This document shows, in pieces, positions 16,838 through 29,761 of a stretch of DNA of 64,000 nucleotides. The position numbers and the translations under genes are program-made. Numbering within the stretch: position 1 is the first letter of the stretch; each line of letters begins with the position of its first letter. The notes beneath the pieces are model-generated. The model was not told the DNA's origin. It saw only the letters and a list, made by a program, of their open reading frames with translations, and did not search any database. This stretch comes from Flaccisagitta enflata (taxonomy: Eukaryota > Chaetognatha > Sagittoidea > Aphragmophora), in assembly GCA_965153355.1 (NCBI GenBank), contig OZ231126.1, forward strand, positions 80,166,001 through 80,230,000, given 5' to 3'.

Positions 16838-18880
16838 CTTTCCCTTCGTCATCATCCATGTTTAGTCTCCATTCGTGATGTTGGGTCTTTCTCATGCCAT
16901 GCCCTTGTCCTACATCCATGCCTTCTTCCCTCTGTCATCATCCATGTTTCGTCTCCATTCGTGTTGTTGGGTCTTTCTCATGTCATGCCCTTGTCCTACA
17001 TTCATGCCTTCTTCCCTCTGTCATCATCCATGTTTCGTCTCCATTCGTGATGTTGGGTCTTCCTCATGCCATGCCCTTGTCCTACATCCATGCCTTCTTC
17101 CCTTCGTCATCATCCATGTTTCGTCTCCATTCGTGATGTTGGGTCCGTCTCTTGCCATGCCCTTGTCCTACATCCATGCCTTCTTCTCTCCGTCATCATC
17201 CATGTTTCGTCTCCATTCGTGATGTTGGGTCTGTCTTTTGCCATGCCCTTGTCCTACATCCATGCCTTCTTCTCTCCGTCATCATCCATGTTTCGTCTCC
17301 ATTCGTGATGTTGGGTCCGTCTCTTACCAAACCCTTGTCCTACATCCATGCCTTCTTCCCTCCGTCATCATTCATGTTTCGTCTCCATTCGTGATGTTGG
17401 GTCCGTCTCTTGCCATGCCCTTGTCCTACATCCATGCCTTCTTCCCTTCGTCATCATCCATGTTTCGTCTCCATTCGTGATGTTGGGTCCGTCTCTTACC
17501 AAACCCTTGTCCTACATCCATGCCTTCTTCCCTCTGTCATCATCCATGTTTCGTCTCCATTCGTGTTGTTGGGTCCGTCTCTTGCCATGCCCTTGTCCTA
17601 CATCCATGCCTTCTTCCCTTCGTCATCATCCATGTTTCGTCTCCATTCGTGATGTTGGGTCCGTCTCTTGCCATGCCCTTGTCCTACATCCATGCCTTCT
17701 TCCCTCTGTCATCATCCATGTTTCGTCTCCATTTGTGATGTTGGGTCCGTCTCTTACCAAACCCTTGTCCTACATCCATGCCTTCTTCCCTCTGTCATCA
17801 TCCATGTTTCGTCTCCATTCGTGTTGTTGGGTCTGTCTCTTGCCATGCCCTTGTCCTACATCCATGCCTTCTTCCCTCTGTCATCATCCATGTTTCGTCT
17901 CCATTTGTGATGTTGGGTCTTCTCATGCCATGCCCTTGTCCTACATCCATGCCTCCTTCCCTCTGTCATCATCCATGTTTCGTCTCCATTCGTGATGTTG
18001 GGTCTTCTCATGCCATGCCCTTGTCCTACATCCATGCCTTCTTCCCTCTGTCATCATCCATGTTTCGTCTCCATTTGTGATGTTGGGTCTGTCTCTTGCC
18101 ATGCCCTTGTCCTACATCCATGCCTTCTTCCCTCCGTCATCATCCATGTTTCGTCTGTATTTGTGTTGTTGGGTCTTCTCATGCCATGCCCTTGTCCTAC
18201 ATCCATGCCTTCTTCCCTCCATCATCATCCATGTTTCGTCTCCATTCGTGATGTTGGGTCTGTCTCTTGCCATGCCCTTGTCCTACATCCATGCCTTCTT
18301 CCCTCCATCATCATCCATGTTTCGTCTCCATTCGTGATGTTGGGTCTGTCTCTTGCCATGCCCTTGTCCTACATCCATGCCTTCTTCCCTCTGTCATCAT
18401 CCATGTTTCGTCTCCATTCGTGCTGTTGGGTCTGTCTCTTGCCATGCCCTTGTCCTACATCCATGCCTTCTTCCCTCTGTCATCATCCATGTTTCGTCTC
18501 CATTCGTGATGTTGGGTCTGTCTCTTGCCATGCCCTTGTCCTACATCCATGCCTTCTTCCCTCTGTCATCATCCATGTTTCGTCTCCATTCGTGTTGTTG
18601 GGTCTGTCTCTTGCCATGCCCTTGTCCTACATCCATGCCTTCTTCCCTCCGTCATCATCCATGTTTCGTCTGTATTTGTGTTGTTGGGTCTGTCTCTTGC
18701 CATGCCCTTGTCCTACATCCATGCCTTCTTCCCTCCGTCATCATCCATGTTTCGTCTGTATTTGTGTTGTTGGGTCTGTCTCTTGCCATGCCCTTGTCCT
18801 ACATCCATGCCTTCTTCCCTCCATCATCATCCATGTTTCGTCTCCATTCGTGGATTGGTTCTGTCTCTTGCCAATCCTTT
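16838..18880 (+). repeat. 86-bp minisatellite, about 23 copies
   Basis: Units contain TTCGTGATGTTGGGTCTGTC, TTGCCATGCCCTTGTCCTAC, ATCCATGCCTTCTTCCCTC, CATCATCCATGTTTCGTCTC. Variants: CTCATGCC (some 2-3 bp shorter), CTTACCAAACC (four units), GTGTTGTTGG and CTGTATTTGTG. The plus strand is pyrimidine-rich and open in all frames, but this is not a gene. Confidence 0.5.
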
Positions 18881-18936
18881 CTCTCTCTACGGAAGCCTGT
18901 CAATAGAAAGCCCATTTTTCCGGTCCCCCGTTTTTC

Positions 18937-19166
18937 TTTTTAGTCGCGTGCTACGCGACTCTGCACCCCGCTATGTCGGTTGGTCGGTCGGTTGGTCGGT
19001 CGGTTGGTTGGTCGATCGGTTGGTTGGTCGGTCCCCTTTTTACTTTTTTCGACGTTTTTGAGCTTTTGAGCATACGGCTCCTGCCTAGATGCCCTAGTGA
19101 CCTTCTCCAGCACTGCTCCTGCCCACCCACACGCGACTAGGGTAGCCGTGTATCCGGCCTTGTTTT
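18937..19166 (-). mobile_element. family A interspersed element, near full-length short form
   Basis: Hairpin AGTCGCGTGCTACGCGACT (18942-18960), GGTTGGTCGG repeats, CTTCTCCAGCACTGCTCC, ACACGCGACTAGGGTAGCCG and TATCCGGCCTTGTTTTC. It immediately follows the end of the 86-bp minisatellite and resembles the copy at 197-394. Confidence 0.5.
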
Positions 19167-19199
19167 CTTGTAGACTTGGTTTCGTCGACAAGATAAAGA

Positions 19200-19892
19200 C
19201 AAACAAGACCAACACCTATAAGTCGCGTGCGAGACACAAATAACTGAATTGACCTGATTTCTTATTGTATCTCCTCATTGTATCTCTTTATTGACTCAAT
19301 CAACATGACTGAATTGGGAGAAATATTAGAAATGACTAAAATGACTTGATTGACTTAAAACAGACTTAAACCAGAGTTAAACCAGACTTAAAACTGACTT
19401 AAACCAGACTTAAACCAGACTTAAACCAGACTTAAACCCGACACACTCGACTTATCCACGAAGTTGAATAAGAGGCTGAAAGAAATCTAGCAAAGGAAAT
19501 CTACCTAAATTTTGCATTAACCGAAGTTAAAAAGGCTTAGGTAAAACAGAAAATCATAACCTTTCTTTCATTGGATTATTTTGCGCTTAAAAAACTACTT
19601 CGCCGAAACAGCCAAAAAGATCAAGTGTGCCGACATAGTCCAGACTTAAACCAGAATTAAACCAGTATTAAACCAGTATCAAACCAGTATCAAACCAGAC
19701 TCAGACCAGACTTCAACCAGACTTAAACCAGACTTAAACCAGACATAAGCCAGACATAAACCATACCTAAACCAGTACTAAACCATACTTACACCAGACT
19801 TAAACCTGACCTTAACCAAACAAGTGTGACCGACCGACGGACTGACCGATGGACAGAGCGGGTCACAGAGTCGCGTGCACGCGACAAAAAAT
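19200..19892 (+). mobile_element. family A interspersed element, long form with CTTAAACCAGA array
   Basis: AAACAAGACCAACACCTATA, GTCGCGTGC at 19222, an 11-bp array CTTAAACCAGA (19370-19450 and 19640-19815) split by a nonrepetitive part, GACCGACGGAC repeats, and hairpin GTCGCGTGCACGCGAC (19870-19885). It abuts the preceding, opposite-facing copy head to head. Confidence 0.5.
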
Positions 19893-19954
19893 GCGGCTTT
19901 TTTTTCGCTTCTACTGACTCATATTTTCACTATTTTCCCCCTTTGTTTTTTCTC

Positions 19955-20015
19955 AGTCGCGTGCACGCTTTGTCGGTCGGTCGGTCGGTTGATCGGTTGG
20001 TCAGTTCGTAACGGT
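19955..20015 (-). mobile_element. family A fragment (hairpin end only)
   Basis: TCAGTCGCGTGCACGC then GGTCGG/GGTT repeats; the rest is absent. Confidence 0.5.
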
Positions 20016-20143
20016 TACTCGACACTTCATGTGTGAATATCAAACAATCATTTAAGGCGATTCCGCCATGAAATAGTTACAGCTGTAGATGAAGGAGAAA
20101 AGGAAACCCCAAAAATGGCGAAAGGCGAAGAAATCACCTCAGA

Positions 20144-20312
20144 CTCACGATCACAGACCACAGACCAAAGACCACAGACCACAGACCACAAACCACAGAC
20201 TCACGATCACAGACCACAGACCAAAGACCACAGACCCCAGACCAAAGACCACAGACCACAGACCACAGACCATAGACTCACAGACCACAGACCACAGACT
20301 CACGATCACACC
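20144..20312 (+). repeat. ACAGACC short tandem array
   Basis: 7-8-bp units CACAGAC, CAAAGAC and ACTCACGAT, repeated for about 170 bp. Confidence 0.5.
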
Positions 20313-20563
20313 TTGACCTTTCGGCGTTTTTTCTCTTTTTTTAGTCGTTGCAATTCTTTGGGCCTTTCAGCTTAAAGCTTCCATAAACTTGAAGGAAACG
20401 AAATCATAAACTGACAATTTTGACAGGAGAGACCTCAAATACCCTTATTCTATCCTTCCGTCCTCGATAGCTTTTTCTTTCTTTTTGCTTCTTCCCTTCT
20501 GTATCTTTATTTTTCCTTTCCTCCGTCCGTCTGTACCTCTGATCTTCGGTCTTTTCCTGTCTG

Positions 20564-20695
<132 letters not shown>

Positions 20696-20944
20696 ACTCT
20701 TTCCCTTCCTTCATATGTCTGAACTTCCGTTTGCCTGCCTTCCCCTGTGTGTCTGTCTCTTTCTCTTCTTTTTCTTGCCTCTTCTCTGTAACAGACAACT
20801 TTGATGGCCTTGATGACTAAGCCATAGAAAGAAGAAAAAGTGATAACTTTTTTTTCTGGATGAAAGTAATATTTTCATAGATATTTTGATGAGGAAGGCC
20901 AGACTCATTTTTCTCGCAACTCAATCATTTCAGACAGCAAAATA

Positions 20945-21240
20945 AAAGAAGAGGAAATGAGGAGAAGATTGAAAAGAAGAGGGAGAAAGAGGGGAAGGAG
21001 AAGAAGAAGAAGAAGAAAAAGAAGAAGAGGAGGAGAAGAAAAAGAGGAAGAAAAAGAAGAAGAGGAAGGAGGAAGAGAAGAAGAAGAAGGAGAAAAAGAA
21101 GAAGAGGAAGAAAAATGAAAAAAAAATGAAAAAGAAATAAGAAAAAAGAAAAAAGAAAAGAGAAAAAAGAAAAAAGAAAAAAGAAAAAAGAAAAAGGAAA
21201 AAGGAAAAAGGAAAAAGGAAAAAAAGAGAGGAAGAGGAAG
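20945..21240. repeat. purine-rich (AAG/AAGA)n stretch
   Basis: Almost only A and G for about 300 bp: GAAGAAG, then GAAAAAAG units. Confidence 0.5.
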
Positions 21241-21447
21241 AAGAAAAAGAACTTTACAAAGAGAGGAAAAGGAAAAAGAAGATTTACAGTACCGGTGTAA
21301 AATGTCCAACCATTGCTACAAGCCTTTTTGTTGTGATTATGAGATAGTGATTATATTGGATCTGTTTTGAGCGCTCTCCCACACATTGCGCTCTCATTTC
21401 TAACAACCAACTAGGGATAATGTTTATTGAATATGCCATACAATCGT

Positions 21448-21895
21448 TACACTCTTTTTTTTGAGTAAGGACAAAGTTTATAAGGACATCGAGGCTGAGA
21501 TTTTGCCAAAAATTAAGAACATTTTAAGGACAAGGCTCAGCCTCAGATAAGACCTCAGCAAAAATCTTCTCTCAAGCGAGATTCTCAAATTCGAGATGGG
21601 CAGTGTTAAAAAAAAAGTGCTGTGATTGTTTTCATAAGAACCTGCTTTATGTTGAATTATTGATATGTGTTTTTAGTTTGAAAAACTTTTTTTTTCAAAA
21701 CCAATTTATCAGTTCTATTCTATTTTTTATTTCATTTAGTTAGGTATAGTTACATTTGACAATGATTAGATACTTGCCTTGCGAAAAAAAAATTAAGGAC
21801 ATTTTAAGAACATTTCAGCCTCAAATTTTTGATAATTTAAGGACATCCAAGGCTCAAAAAAAATTTACTGGTCCTTAAAAAAAATAAAGAGTGTA
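21448..21895. mobile_element. TA-flanked MITE-like element
   Basis: TA-CACTCTTT at the left and AAAGAGTG-TA at the right are inverted. TAAGGAC words and GAGGCT/AGCCT segments also mirror each other further inward. 448 bp, AT-rich, no frame. Confidence 0.5.
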
Positions 21896-22028
21896 GAAGA
21901 ATAACAACACATTGAGTATGTGCAAAAGATGATATCATCAGTTTGTTTTGCATGTCCAGTTTTCCCAGTTTGTCCACCTCCTGTAGGTTGAGCTAAGGGT
22001 GTTTTGAAAGGGAGACAAAGAGAGTAAG

Positions 22029-22307
22029 GGGGCGTTTCTAGTCAAAGACGATCGTGTTTTGAAAGGGCCACTCGGTCGCTCGCTACGTTCGTTCGCTCGC
22101 ATTGCTCACTCCGTTCACTCGCTTCGCTTCGCTTCGCAGCGCTCCGCTTCACTACACTCGCTTTGCTCGCTCGCTCCGTTCACGGGCTCGCTCACTCATT
22201 TCGCTCACTCCCTCGTGGGACAGTTGAAATTCTTGAATATGTGTTCACGCTGTTATTGCGTTTCACGGGAACGAACGCGTTTTTGGCGCTCACTAGAAAC
22301 ACGCCCA
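22029..22307 (+). mobile_element. hAT-like short inverted-repeat element
   Basis: Left end GGGGCGTTTCTAGTCA and right end CACTAGAAACACGCCC are inverted repeats of about 15 bp. The interior is a string of TCGCTC/TTCGCTC/CACTC words (22070-22215). A related copy in inverse orientation lies at 48.9-49.1 kb. Superfamily suggested by the TAGGGCG-type ends only. Confidence 0.5.
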
Positions 22308-22439
22308 AAGAAATGGACGGAATAAATCTCAAGGCCTAAAAGTGCATCGGATTCAAGGCCACTTCCCGATTCCCCTTGTTTAGCGCCACCACAGTTGCCT
22401 CGAGAAATTCAATATCAGCTTGACAAGAGCAAAGAATAG

Positions 22440-23213
22440 CAGCCCAAAGGCAGTAAGTGGTCAGCGGTACCCGTGCCCTGCTTGAGTAGTGTGTGATTCA
22501 GGTTGAGGGGGAGCAGGGCAGCGGCCCCGAAGGGGACAAAGTCCTGTAGAACACAGGGGGAATCTGTCTGTCTGTCTGTCTGTCCAGCCGTCTGTCCGTC
22601 CGTCCGTCCGTCCTGTCTGCCTTACTTCTGTCCAAGATGACCTGTTATTTAACACATGGAGAAATGACAAAAGGCAGTATATGGACAACAGTACCCATGC
22701 CCCTCTTAGGTAGTTTGTAGATTAAGTTGAGGGAGAGCATGCCAGAATCTTGGTCTCCTAGGCCAGAATTGGTCTCAGAGACCAATTTTTTTGTCTCAGA
22801 GGCCAAGATTTGAGTCTCTGAGGCCAGGATTTGGGTCTCTGAGGCCAGGATATAGGTGATTAAGGCCAGCACCTAGGTCTCAGAGGCCAGAATCAGGATC
22901 CCAGAGGTCAAGATCTGGGTCTCTAAGGCTAGAATGTGGGTTTTAGAAGCCAGAATCTAGGAATCAGAAGCCAGAATCTAGGTCTAAGGGGCCAAAATGA
23001 TAGAATTCAAACCAGATTTCAGGTTTTCTAGCCAGATTTGGACTATTTTGCTTGGATTTGGGCTATTACGCTTGGATTGGGCCATACAGATTGAATTTGG
23101 GCCCCAAAGGCGGGGGCAGGGGGCAGGGGGGACGTACGGACGGACGTACGGACGGACAGATTCCCCCTGTGTTCTACAGGACTTCGTCCCCTTCGGGGCC
23201 GCTGCCCAAAAAA
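22440..23213 (+). mobile_element. family B interspersed element, copy 1 (composite)
   Basis: Two tail copies (22448 GGCAGTAAGTGGTCAGCGG; 22672 GGCAGTATATGGACAACAG) suggest a duplicated or nested 5' part. GGGCAGCGGCCCCGAAGGGG, then GTCCTGTAGAACACAGGGGG, occurs near 22525-22560 and in inverse form near 23160-23213. In between: GTCT/GTCC tetranucleotides (22562-22612) and a 21-bp array of the form GTCTCTGAGGCCAGGATTTGG (22735-22990). Confidence 0.5.
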
Positions 23214-23399
23214 GAGGAGGAAAGAAAAATGAATACAAATTTGTTGATCGAGAACGAAATAGAATGAAACACTAAAGAGGCAAAAACGAGGACAGTGAGA
23301 TTGAGAAAGAGAGAGAAAAATGGAAAGAGAGGAAGAAATAGATCTTGTTAATGGAAATCTAGGGGAAAAAATATCATTGCTTATGTTTTTTCCCTGTCT

Positions 23400-23687
<288 letters not shown>

Positions 23688-24237
23688 TAAAAGGACATCA
23701 CTTTGTAAGAACTCAATTATATGTGGGTTACTGCAGTTGACAACTTGTTCGATGAAAACTTCTTATTTTCTCGCACAAAAAGAGATTCAAAAGAGTTCTA
23801 ACATGATTGTTTCAGTTGACAGTGAATGTAATTTTTTCGTCACGGAATACACACACAGTTGTATTCTCTGTTATTACTAAATTTCCAGTGCCATTGAGCG
23901 CTTATCGTTCAAGTAAGCAGAGATTCCTGATATGACACTCGAACATTTTCATTACTAAAAATACATGTGTGTGTGTGTGGAATTTTCATTCTTCACGCAG
24001 GATAAAATGCAACTGAATATATCAATGGAAACGCGTATTTGGTCATCATCATCATCATCACCATCGTCATCGTCATCATCATTTTCATTTTAATCAAATG
24101 TTATCGTCATTATTATCATCGTAATCATTATATCACCAGCATCATCGTCATTATCATCCATGGCATCCGCGACTATATGGGAGTAAGACGAATGAAAATA
24201 GGAAATGCGCAGGCTCACGCAGGCATGCCTAAGCCTA

Positions 24238-24418
<181 letters not shown>

Positions 24419-24637
24419 CCCTATCAATATTTCTTCGGAATCACATGCGGGTTAACAAGGCAGGGTGTAAATATTCTGTCTGGCTTTCTGCGTCCATCCT
24501 GAATAAGGTATGTTTATGGGGTTAGTTATGGCATGAACCAAGAAGAGAGGTCAAGGAAGCGCTGGGCCGTGATGGAGTGTTTGGAATAAATTCCCCAGCA
24601 GCCCACGCCACCGCACTGGCGGCGCTGAGAGTCGTAG

Positions 24638-24639
<2 letters not shown>

Positions 24640-24720
<81 letters not shown>

Positions 24721-24850
24721 AAGGTGGGGAAAGAAAAAAATGAGGAAAGACTGAGATGAAAATAAAAATGAAAATGAAAATGAAAATGAAAATGAAAATG
24801 AAAATGAAAATGAAAATGAAAATGAAAATGAAAATGAAAATGAAAATGTA
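24640..24850. repeat. (AG)n and (AAAATG)n
   Basis: AG 24640-24716; about 15 AAAATG units 24757-24850. These lead into the 64-bp array. Confidence 0.5.
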
Positions 24851-24909
24851 GAAAAAAGGAAAATGATGACGATGAAATAATAACGCCAAAGAGAAAAAGA
24901 AATCTTGAG

Positions 24910-27356
24910 ATGATGAGACGGAGAAAGGACAAAGTGATACTGACACTGATAGGAGGTGAAAAAAGAAATGTCCGCGCACGTTTGGAGAAAGGACAAAGTG
25001 ATACTGACACTGATAGGAGGTGAAAAAAGAAATGTCGGCCCACGTTTGGAGAAAGGACAAAGTGATACTGACACTGATAGGAGGTGAAAAAAGAAATGTC
25101 CGCGCACGTTTGGAGAAAGGACAAAGTGATACTGACACTGATAGGAGGTGAAAAAAGAAATGTCCGCCCACGTTTGGAGAAAGGACAAAGTGATACTGAT
25201 ACTGATAGGAGGTGAAAAAAGAAATGTCCGCCCACGTTTGGAGAAAGGACAAAGTGATACTGACACTGATAGGAGGTGAAAAAAGAAATGTCCGCCCACG
25301 TTTGGAGAAAGGACAAAGTGATACTGATACTGATAGGAGGTGAAAAAAGAAATGTCCGCCCACGTTTGGAGAAAGGACAAAGTGATACTGATACTGATAG
25401 GAGGTGAAAAAAGAAATGTCCGCCCACGTTTGGAGAAAGGACAAAGTGATACTGATACTGATAGGAGGTGAAAAAAGAAATGTCCGCCCACGTTTGGAGA
25501 AAGGACAAAGTGATACTGATACTGATAGGAGGTGAAAAAAGAAATGTCCGCCCACGTTTGGAGAAAGGACAAAGTGATACTGATACTGATAGGAGGTGAA
25601 AAAAGAAATGTCCGCCCACATTTGGAGAAAGGACAAAGTGATACTGATACTGATAGGAGGTGAAAAAAGAAATGTCCGCCCACGTTTGGAGAAAGGACAA
25701 AGTGATACTGACACTGATAGGAGGTGAAAAAAGAAATGTCGGCCCACGTTTGGAGAAAGGACAAAGTGATACTGACACTGATAGGAGGTGAAAAAAGAAA
25801 TGTCGGCCCACGTTTGGAGAAAGGACAAAGTGATACTGACACTGATAGGAGGTGAAAAAAGAAATGTCCGCCCACGTTTGGTGAAAGGACAAAGTGATAC
25901 TGACACTGATAGGAGGTGAAAAAAGAAATGTCCGCCCACGTTTGGAGAAAGGACAAAGTGATACTGATACTGATAGGAGGTGAAAAAAGAAATGTCCGCC
26001 CACGTTTGGAGAAAGGACAAAGTGATACTGATACTGATAGGAGGTGAAAAAAGAAATGTCGGCCCACGTTTGGAGAAAGGACAAAGTGATACTGACACTG
26101 ATAGGAGGTGAAAAAAGAAATGTCGGCCCACGTTTGGAGAAAGGACAAAGTGATACTGACACTGATAGGAGGTGAAAAAAGAAATGTCGGCCCACGTTTG
26201 GAGAAAGGACAAAGTGATACTGACACTGATAGGAGGTGAAAAAAGAAATGTCCGCCCACGTTTGGAGAAAGGACAAAGTGATACTGACACTGATAGGAGG
26301 TGAAAAAAGAAATGTCGGCCCACGTTTGGAGAAAGGACAAAGTGATACTGACACTGATAGGAGGTGAAAAAAGAAATGTCGGCCCACGTTTGGTGAAAGG
26401 ACAAAGTGATACTGACACTGATAGGAGGTGAAAAAAGAAATGTCGGCCCACGTTTGGAGAAAGGACAGAGTGATACTGACACTGATAGGAGGTGAAAAAA
26501 GAAATGTCCGCCCACGTTTGGAGAAAGGACAAAGTGATTCTGATACTGATAGGAGGTGAAAAAAGAAATGTCGGCCCACGTTTGGAGAAAGGACAAAGTG
26601 ATACTGATACTGATAGGAGGTGAAAAAAGAAATGTCGGCCCACGTTTGGAGAAAGGACAAAGTGATACTGACACTGATAGGAGGTGAAAAAAGAAATGTC
26701 CGCCCACGTTTGGAGAAAGGACAAAGTGATACTGACACTGATAGGAGGTGAAAAAAGAAATGTCGGCCCACGTTTGGAGAAAGGACAAAGTGATACTGAC
26801 ACTGATAGGAGGTGAAAAAAGAAATGTCGGCCCACGTTTGGAGAAAGGACAAAGTGATACTGACACTGATAGGAGGTGAAAAAAGAAATGTCGGCCCACG
26901 TTTGGAGAAAGGACAAAGTGATACTGACACTGATAGAAGGTGAAAAAAGAAATGTCCGCCCACGTTTGGTGAAAGGACAAAGTGATACTGACACTGATAG
27001 GAGGTGAAAAAAGAAATGTCGGCCCACGTTTGGAGAAAGGACAAAGTGATACTGACACTGATAGGAGGTGAAAAAAGAAATGTCGGCCCACGTTTGGAGA
27101 AAGGACAAAGTGATACTGACACTGATAGGAGGTGAAAAAAGAAATGTCGGCCCACGTTTGGAGAAAGGACAAAGTGATACTGACACTGATAGGAGGTGAA
27201 AAAAGAAATGTCGGCCCACGTTTGGAGAAAGGACAAAGTGATACTGACACTGATAGGAGGTGAAAAAAGAAATGTCGGCCCACGTTTGGAGAAAGGACAA
27301 AGTGATACTGACACTGATAGGAGGTGAAAAAAGAAATGTCGGCCCACGTTTGGTGA
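24910..27356 (+). repeat. 64-bp minisatellite, about 38 copies
   Basis: Units contain GTTTGGAGAAAGGACAAAGT, GATACTGACACTGATAGGAG, GTGAAAAAAGAAATGTCGGC, CCAC. The period of 64 was checked at 24980 and 25044. Two two-state positions (GACAC/GATAC; TCGGCC/TCCGCC) vary among units; most GATAC units cluster at 25.2-25.7 kb. Minus-strand frames of over 900 codons are repeat artefacts. Confidence 0.5.
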
Positions 27357-27449
27357 AGGCCAAGTTAGCTTTTCGCGCGCGATGACGATTCTCGGCTCTC
27401 AAGTTTTTCCTGCTTCTCTGCGTGGGTCAACAAGATGGAAGAAGATGGC

Positions 27450-27932
<483 letters not shown>

Positions 27933-28089
27933 ATCGCGCGCGTAAATATATTTCGTCATGTGGTCTCGATTTTATGATGTCGTCAGACAGAGCCTTTTCA
28001 TTCTTTTTTTTAGTCGCGTGCACGCGACTCTACAACCCGCTCTGTCCGTCGGTCGGTCGGTCGGTCGGTAACACTTTGCTTTTTTGTGT

Positions 28090-29150
28090 CGTTTTTGGTC
28101 ATCTTTGGTTGCTTTTAGTCATTTTTGGTCATTTTTGGTTGCTTTTAGTCATTTTTGGTCATTTTTGGTCATTTTGGTCATTTTGGTCATTTTGGTCATT
28201 TTGGTCATTTTTGGTCATTTTTGGTCGTTTGTGATCATTCATAATCATTTTTAATCATTTCTAATCATTTTTAATCATTTTTGATCATTTTTGGTCATTT
28301 TGATCATTTTCGTCATTTTGGCCATTTTGGTCATTTTGGTCATTTTTTGTCATTTTTTAACATTTTTGATCATTTTTGATCATTTTGGGTCATTTCTGGT
28401 TTATTTTTGATCATTTTTGGTCATTTTTGGTCATTTTTGGTCATTTTGGTCATTTTGGTCATATTGGTCATTTTGGTCATTTTTGATCAATTTTGGTCAT
28501 ATTTGATCATTTTTGGTCATTTTTGGTCATTTTGGGTCATTTTGGGTCGTTTTGGGTCATTTTGTGTCATTTTTGGACATTTCTGGCTATTTTGGATCAT
28601 TTTTGTCATTTTGGTCTTTTTGATCATTTTGGGCATTTTGGTCGTATTAGTTTGGTCATTTTTGATCAATTTTGGTCATTTGATCATTTTTGGTCATTTT
28701 TGGTCATTTTGGGTCATCTTGAGTCATTTTGGGTCATTTTGTGTCATTTTTGTCATTATTGGTCATTTTTGGTCATTTTTGGTCATTTTTGGTCATTTTT
28801 GGACTTTTCAGGTCATTTGAGGTCATTTTAGGTCACTTTGATCATTTTTGATCATTTTTGGTCATTTTTGGTTATTTTTGGTCATTTTTGGTCATTTTTG
28901 GTCATTTTTGGTTATTTTTGGTCATTTTTGGTCATTTTTGGTCATTTTTGGACATTTTTGTTCATTTTTGGTCATTTTGGTCATTTTGGTCATTTTTGGT
29001 CATTTTTGGTCATTTTTGATCATTTTTGGTCATTTTGGCCATATTGGTCATTCTTGGTCATTTTTGGTTATCTTTGGTCATCTTTGGTCATTTTGGTCAT
29101 TTTGGTCATTTTGGTCTTTTTGGTCATTTTTGGTCATTTTTGGTCATTTT
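28090..29150 (+). repeat. TTTTTGGTCA degenerate 9-10 bp array
   Basis: Over a kilobase of CATTTTTGGT and CATTTTGGT units with occasional GATC or GTTA variants. T-runs recur close to one helical turn. Confidence 0.5.
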
Positions 29151-29154
29151 GGTT

Positions 29155-29690
29155 AAAGTCTGCTGGTTAAAGTCTGCTGGTTAAAGTCTGCTGGTTGAAG
29201 TCTCCTGGTTTAAATCTAATGGTTTAAGTCTGCAGGTCTAATGGTTTAAGTCTGCTGGTTTAAGTCTGCTGGTTAAAATGATGTTGAAGATATAAGTATG
29301 GTTTAAGTCTGGTTTAAGTCTGGTTTAAGTATGGTTTAAGTCTGGTTTAAGTCTGGTTTAAGTCTGGTTTAAGACTGGTTCATGTCTGATTTATGTCTGG
29401 TTTAGGTCTGGGTTAGGTCTGGTGTATGTCTGGTTTGTGTCTGGTTTTTGTTTGATTTAGGTCTGATTTAGGTCTGATTTAGGTCTGGTTTTGGTCTGGT
29501 TTTGGTCTGGTTTTGGTCTGGTTTTGGTCTGGTTTAATTCTTATTTGAGTCTGGTTTGAGTCTGGTTTGAGTCTGGTTTGAGTCTGGTTCGAGTCTGGTT
29601 TGATTCTAGTTTGAGCCTGGTTTGAGCCTGGTTTGAGCCTGGTTTTGGTCTGGTTTAAGTCTGGTTTGAATCTGGTTTGAGTCTGGTTTG
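29155..29690 (+). repeat. TCTGGTTTAAG 11-bp array
   Basis: Units such as GTCTGGTTTAA, GTCTGGTTTGA and GTCTGGTTTTG. The same 11-mer, in the same orientation relative to the hairpin, occurs in the family A copy at 19.2-19.9 kb. Confidence 0.5.
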
Positions 29691-29761
29691 ATATATATAT
29701 ATATATACATACATATACATTTACATAATTTTATATATATACATAAACATGTATATATATA

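Noticed and set aside
16727-19061. Plus-strand frames up to 304 codons with repeated CPTSMPSS words
   Set aside because: Read-through of the 86-bp minisatellite in all frames.
24522-27402. Overlapping minus-strand open frames of 910-958 codons
   Set aside because: They are the three frames of a 64-bp tandem repeat whose minus strand is pyrimidine-rich and stop-free; no conserved domain.
28390-29170. Frames rich in HFWSFLVIFG words
   Set aside because: Translations of the TTTTTGGTCA array.
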